This document shows, one piece after another, positions 60,639 to 64,000 of a stretch of DNA of 64,000 nt. Source of the DNA: Natribaculum luteum (lineage in GTDB: Archaea; Halobacteriota; Halobacteria; Halobacteriales; Natrialbaceae). Position numbers and translations under genes: made by a program. The stretch is from assembly GCF_023008545.1 (NCBI RefSeq), contig NZ_CP095397.1, forward strand, positions 1,178,001 to 1,242,000, in the 5' to 3' direction. The notes under the pieces are model-generated. The model was not told the origin of the DNA. It saw only the letters and a program-made list of their open reading frames with translations, and made no database searches. Position 1 is the stretch's first letter; each line of letters opens with the position of its first letter.

Positions 60639-61538
60639 ATGGAAATCGTCGTCTTCGGGGCGGGAAGCCTGGGGAGTCTCGTCGGTGGCGTCCTCGCACG
60701 CGAGCACGACGTCACGCTCGTCGGCCGCGACGACCACGCAGACGCCGTCCACGAGGGCGGCCTCGTCGTCGAGGGCGAACTCGAGGCACGCGTCCGGCCG
60801 GCGGCGACGACCGACGGGCGCGACCTGGAGGCTGACCTCGCCGTCGTCACCGTCAAGTCCTTCGATACGGCAGCCGCAGCGCGGACGCTCGCGACGGGTG
60901 CGGTCGACGCCGCGCTCTCGCTCCAGAACGGGATGGGCAACGAGGAGACGCTCGCGAGGCACCTCGAGTCGCCCGTCCTGGCGGGAACGGCGACATACGG
61001 CGCGGTCCTTCACGAGCCGGGCGTCGTGGAGTGTACTGGCATCGGCGAGGTCGTCCTCGGGCCCCCCGAGGGAGGCCCCTCGTCGGTCGCCGACCGCGTC
61101 GGCAAGGCGTTCGAGGCGGCCGGCCTCGAGACGACCGTCGCCCCCGACATGCCTCGTCGGCTGTGGGAAAAGCTCGCGGTCAACGCAGGCATCAACGCCG
61201 TGACGGCGCTCACGCGAACGGAAAACGGGGCCATACTCGAGGAGCCAGCGGCCGCGCTTGCCCGCGGGGCGACCCGCGAGACGGCTCGCGTCGCTCGAGC
61301 GTGTGACGTGTCGCTCTCGGATCGCGAGGCGCTGGCGGCGATGGAGTCGGTCGCAGAAGCGACGGCGGCGAACACGTCCTCGATGCACCAGGACGTCACC
61401 AGGGGTCGGCGGACGGAAGTCGACGCGATAAACGGCTACGTGGTCGACCGAGCGACAAGCCGCGGGCTCACGGCGACGAGAAATCGGATGCTCGCGACGC
61501 TGATCCGAGCGTGGGAACGTGGTAACGGGCTCCGGTAG
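60639..61538 (+). CDS. panE: 2-dehydropantoate 2-reductase-family protein
   Basis: A 299-residue NADPH-dependent reductase of the ApbA/PanE fold, which reduces ketopantoate on the way to pantothenate and coenzyme A. It starts MEIVVFGAGSLGSLVGGVLA, a Rossmann motif, and has the family segments LSLQNGMGNEETLARHL and KLAVNAGINAVTALTRTENG with the catalytic Lys. Other 2-keto-acid reductases share the fold. It is convergent with the NifU-type gene, the two stops being one base apart. Confidence 0.87.
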   Translation: MEIVVFGAGSLGSLVGGVLAREHDVTLVGRDDHADAVHEGGLVVEGELEARVRPAATTDGRDLEADLAVVTVKSFDTAAAARTLATGAVDAALSLQNGMGNEETLARHLESPVLAGTATYGAVLHEPGVVECTGIGEVVLGPPEGGPSSVADRVGKAFEAAGLETTVAPDMPRRLWEKLAVNAGINAVTALTRTENGAILEEPAAALARGATRETARVARACDVSLSDREALAAMESVAEATAANTSSMHQDVTRGRRTEVDAINGYVVDRATSRGLTATRNRMLATLIRAWERGNGLR

Positions 61539-61539
61539 T

Positions 61540-61902
61540 CTAGAACGGCGCCTCTGGCCCTTCGTCTTCTTCACCGTCGTCGTCGACGGTCTCGCCGGGG
61601 AACGACGGGCTCATCCCTCCGCCGCCGCCCATGCCGCCGTCCATCCCGGTCTGGGCGTGGACCTGCTCGATCTCGGGAATCTCTTTGACCATGCGGCTCT
61701 TGATCGCCTGGATCGTCATCGGCGAGATGCCACAGCCGCTGCAGGCCCCGCCGAGTGCGATGGAAACCTCGCCCGTCTCGCGGTCGAGGTCCTGGATAGC
61801 TGCGCTACCGCCGTGCATCTGGATCTGCGGGAAGTTACGACGCAGGAAGTTCGTGACGCGCTCCTCGAGGTCGTCTCCCTCGTCCTGGGTCTCGGTACTC
61901 AT
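61540..61902 (-). CDS. NifU C-terminal-domain iron-sulfur scaffold protein
   Basis: A 120-residue protein built on the NifU C-terminal domain (ERVTNFLRRNFPQIQMHGGSAAIQDLDRETGEVSIALGGACSGCGISPMTIQAIKSRMVKEIPEIEQV), with the scaffold Cys pair in CSGCG. It binds a cluster transiently and passes it to apoproteins such as lipoyl synthase and Rieske proteins. A Gly/Met- and acid-rich tail (about 35 residues) is haloarchaeal. The ATG at 61902 begins MSTETQDEGDDLEERV. Confidence 0.9.
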   Translation of the reverse strand: MSTETQDEGDDLEERVTNFLRRNFPQIQMHGGSAAIQDLDRETGEVSIALGGACSGCGISPMTIQAIKSRMVKEIPEIEQVHAQTGMDGGMGGGGGMSPSFPGETVDDDGEEDEGPEAPF

Positions 61903-62036
61903 GATTCGCCATTGGGGGTCAGCGTCCTTAGACCTTCCGTCGTCGGGGGTCGACGGATTCACGACGTCGACTGTCGCTGGTTTCCGAACACCGCCGACAG
62001 GTTCAGTCGTTCCGGGAACGACGGACAGCAGAGGTA

Positions 62037-62372
62037 TCAGGCGAGTCCGAACACGCGCTCGAGTTCCGATTCGATCTCGGCGACGTACTCCTCGAGAACC
62101 GTTTCGAACGTTTCTTGGTCGACGAGGACGCCGGTAAGCCGATCGTACGGATCGTCGGGCAGGTCGACGTAGAACTCGCCGTCGCTCGAGTCGTCCGGCG
62201 CACCGTCGTAGAACGGTTCGCTCTCGTTGAGCACTTGCTGGTCGATGGCGTGGATCAACTGGGAGTCGTACCGATCGTTCATCCGGTTGAACACGTTCTT
62301 GTAGGCCTGCTGTAACTCGGGGAAGTAGTGGACGTACTTGTCCTCGAATTTCTCGGGATCGAACTCGGTCAT
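62037..62372 (-). CDS. Small haloarchaeal protein, DUF5783-like
   Basis: A 111-residue acidic protein with an alpha-helical first half (FEDKYVHYFPELQQAYKNVFNRMNDRYDSQLIHAIDQQVLNESEPFYDG) and a C-terminal helix (FETVLEEYVAEIESELERVFGLA). It resembles an uncharacterised halobacterial family. No motifs suggest an enzyme. Its start ATG at 62372 follows a clear gap after the divergent gene at 62520. Confidence 0.75.
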   Translation of the reverse strand: MTEFDPEKFEDKYVHYFPELQQAYKNVFNRMNDRYDSQLIHAIDQQVLNESEPFYDGAPDDSSDGEFYVDLPDDPYDRLTGVLVDQETFETVLEEYVAEIESELERVFGLA

Positions 62373-62456
62373 GTGCGGGTCGTGGACCGGTGACGACAAA
62401 AGTCGGCCGATCGATCACCGCCGACAGGCTAATCCGCTGACTCGTTAGTGGGCCCC

Positions 62457-62465
62457 TACATATAA
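62457..62465 (+). promoter_or_regulatory. TATA box deciding the start at 62520
   Basis: TACATATAA is only four bases before an in-frame ATG at 62469, which therefore lies upstream of the expected transcript start (about 62485). The next in-frame ATG, 62520, is preferred. Confidence 0.5.
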
Positions 62466-62519
62466 CGGATGAGTACGCAAGCCGAACGGGCACCCCCGCC
62501 AGTACCATTCGCAGTGGTG

Positions 62520-62909
62520 ATGCCAACCGACCAGCCACCCATCCCGCACGAAGCGCTTCCGCCGGGGTGGGGGCCAGCCGAGGTTCGCAACGATCACGTC
62601 GCGTACCGACACAGGCAGCCACAGATCGAACTCGTCGCCGAGCGAACGGAGGCGAATCAGTCACACCCGGCTCTCGGTCTCTGTCGATGCTGGGAGCTTC
62701 GCTACCGGCACCCGATCGGTGAGCTTTCGATCACCAAATCGATCGGCCACGTCTCCACCCGACGTGCTGCGTTCGAGGGACTCCTCGAGAGTATGAACCG
62801 CATCCACGAGTTCGTCGACGACTTGCACAATCCACTCGAGGTCAGGACCGCCCTCGAGAGCGTCTCGCTCGACAGCGTCGTTCCCGACGGAGCGGCGAGG
62901 CCGCAGTGA
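62520..62909 (+). CDS. Small haloarchaeal protein, unrecognised
   Basis: A 129-residue protein starting MPTDQPPIPHEALPPGWGPA and containing VAYRHRQPQIELVAERTEA, HPALGLCRCWELRYRH and RAAFEGLLESMNRIHEFVDDLHNP. The layout of two beta strands and a long helix is seen in small haloarchaeal proteins of unknown role. Start chosen by the TATA box at 62457-62465; an earlier ATG at 62469 would add 17 residues. Confidence 0.65.
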   Translation: MPTDQPPIPHEALPPGWGPAEVRNDHVAYRHRQPQIELVAERTEANQSHPALGLCRCWELRYRHPIGELSITKSIGHVSTRRAAFEGLLESMNRIHEFVDDLHNPLEVRTALESVSLDSVVPDGAARPQ

Positions 62910-63847
62910 GCAGGGGCACCTCGCGTGGAATCGCGAATTTAGGTTTTCGACGCTCGGCTGAGTCGTTTCGAGAGTGTGAGGATACGCCGCTGGCGAACCC
63001 GCGATCGAATTTCTCCCTCGAGTCCCGTTCGTCGACTCATCCCACGGCCCGTACCGATTCCATATATCGTGATGTAGTTTAAGACCAGCCACCGATGGTC
63101 AGTGCACGTATCCGAGACGACGCTATGGAGATGCGCCGTTCGTACTGTAGGCCGGACGTCCTCCGGAGTTGCCACGAAATATCGCAGCGCCATCGACGAC
63201 GGCCGCGAAACGGTGGCACTCGAATCGCGAACGGCTCTGCGCGCAGTCGGAGCGACCACCCGCCGCTGGAGAGTACGTGAAACAGGAGACAGTCACACGA
63301 GGGAGTGAGTCGACCGACGGACCGTTCACCGGTCCGCGTCGCCGGCGCTGAACGTGCTCGGCCAGTAGCCGGTATCGGTCGGATCCACCCTGGAGTGTCA
63401 GTCCCGACGATCGCACGAACCCCACGTCGACCACGATGGACTGGGGGACATCCGTCGAAGACCGGGTGGTTATCGAGACGGTGGCGAAGGCGTCTCCGGC
63501 CGAGACAGGCGCTCGAGTACGGCGGCAGCCGATGGGCCTATACGACGTGACGAAACGGGTCACACGCCCGGTCGCCGTGACCTCGAGCGTCGAGTCGTGA
63601 CCCGACGTGTTCTGGCCGCCGTCTCGTCGTAGTCGGCTCTCGAGAGTAACGACGACGTTGGCGGTTTCGCATCGGTCGAACGAACTGCTCGACGTCAGCG
63701 TTCCTCTCCAGGGACGACGGTCGCAGCGCACGCGATAAATCATATATTACGATACTAAATTGCACATCAGCGTCAGAAAACTGGTCGGCGGCGCAGTGCT
63801 TATACACGTCAACGAGGTATTGACAGACGAGCGCTCCTGGAAGTCCA
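62910..63847. other. Long stretch without a recognised gene
   Basis: 938 bases with no convincing gene. The frames present on either strand, up to about 200 codons, are Arg/Ser/Thr-rich and lack family signatures. An A+T-rich patch at 63058-63085 (CATATATCG and TTTAAG) looks like a promoter but no credible start follows. TTATACAC near 63801-63808 is a plausible TATA box for the PHP gene. Decayed gene content is possible. Confidence 0.4.
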
Positions 63848-64000
63848 ATGACATCGCCGATCCCATTTGCCATCGACTTTCACGTCCACTCCAACGATTC
63901 GTACGACGGCCGCGAACCGATCGAGCTCATTCTCGAGCACGCGGCCGACATCGAACTCGATGGCGTCGTCGTCACCGACCACGACGAGATCGGCGAATCG
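63848..64000 (+). CDS. PHP-domain metallohydrolase, N-terminal part (cut by window edge)
   Basis: The first 51 residues ([20 protein letters not shown], then [31 protein letters not shown]) show the PHP metal motif HVHS and the TDHD segment. PHP proteins are trinuclear metal phosphoesterases acting on histidinol phosphate, nucleotides or related substrates. The rest lies right of the window, so the substrate cannot be inferred. Confidence 0.85.
   Translation, partial: MTSPIPFAIDFHVHSNDSYDGREPIELILEHAADIELDGVVVTDHDEIGES

Noticed and set aside
1-64000. CRISPR array, tRNA or rRNA genes, complete insertion sequences
   Set aside because: I saw no regularly spaced direct repeats, no complete cloverleaf, no rRNA segments and no transposase gene.

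Overview
The window is haloarchaeal chromosome. The evidence is high G+C with many CTCGAG words, very acidic proteins, short or absent 5' leaders behind TATA boxes about 25-30 bases upstream of start codons, and archaeal marker genes: DNA polymerase D large subunit, tRNA-splicing endonuclease, ribosomal protein L40e, Tsr3, an HTH_10 bacterio-opsin-activator-type regulator and the haloarchaeal diadenylate cyclase DacZ. A member of the Natrialbales is likely, but that is an inference from style only.

Layout. 1-1590: start of the pyruvate dehydrogenase locus (pdhA, cut by the window edge) and lipoyl synthase. 1715-9572: MATE exporter, PH-domain membrane protein, Ski2-like helicase, lipoprotein, HAD phosphatase, DJ-1/PfpI protein, FAD oxidoreductase. 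9639-16153: information-processing block (NucS-like zinc-ribbon protein, endA, trpS, L40e, Tsr3) with a low-complexity protein and an MBL hydrolase. 16283-24719: an accessory-looking stretch with a Rieske fusion protein, a DUF4397 surface protein, an IS200/IS605-type relic, a membrane protein, nested small repeats, a rhodanese-MBL fusion, dacZ, a candidate structured RNA, and an AbrB antitoxin beside a frameshifted PIN toxin. 24729-31563: serS, a rubredoxin-like protein with glutamate dehydrogenase, a large PAS/GAF/HTH_10 regulator and an MBL hydrolase. 31788-46404: two tandem long-chain acyl-CoA ligases, a Na+/H+ antiporter with RCK domains, an AHL-lactonase-like hydrolase, an Lrp ligand-binding protein, a split MgtE/SLC41 transporter, a tungsten aldehyde:ferredoxin oxidoreductase, an ABC exporter and a third acyl-CoA ligase. 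46525-55823: CBS protein, two small conserved proteins, threonine synthase and a dppABCDF peptide-transport operon. 56187-64000: PPC-domain protein with polC, a rubredoxin-like protein, ketopantoate reductase, a NifU-type protein, two small haloarchaeal proteins, a gene-poor stretch and the start of a PHP-domain protein.

The most unusual content is a set of 80- and 108-bp palindromic, MITE-like repeats. There are three sequence families. Every copy with two readable ends is flanked by a perfect 3-bp duplication, TGA (or TCA on the other strand). In all six places where such a repeat meets a gene end, that TGA is the gene's own stop codon, so the insertion regenerates the stop. At 21202-21460 three families are nested inside one another. 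Also notable are a candidate ~120-nt structured RNA with its own TATA box upstream of dacZ (divergent), and a ~240-bp block of foreign-looking codons exactly over the DNA polymerase D active site.
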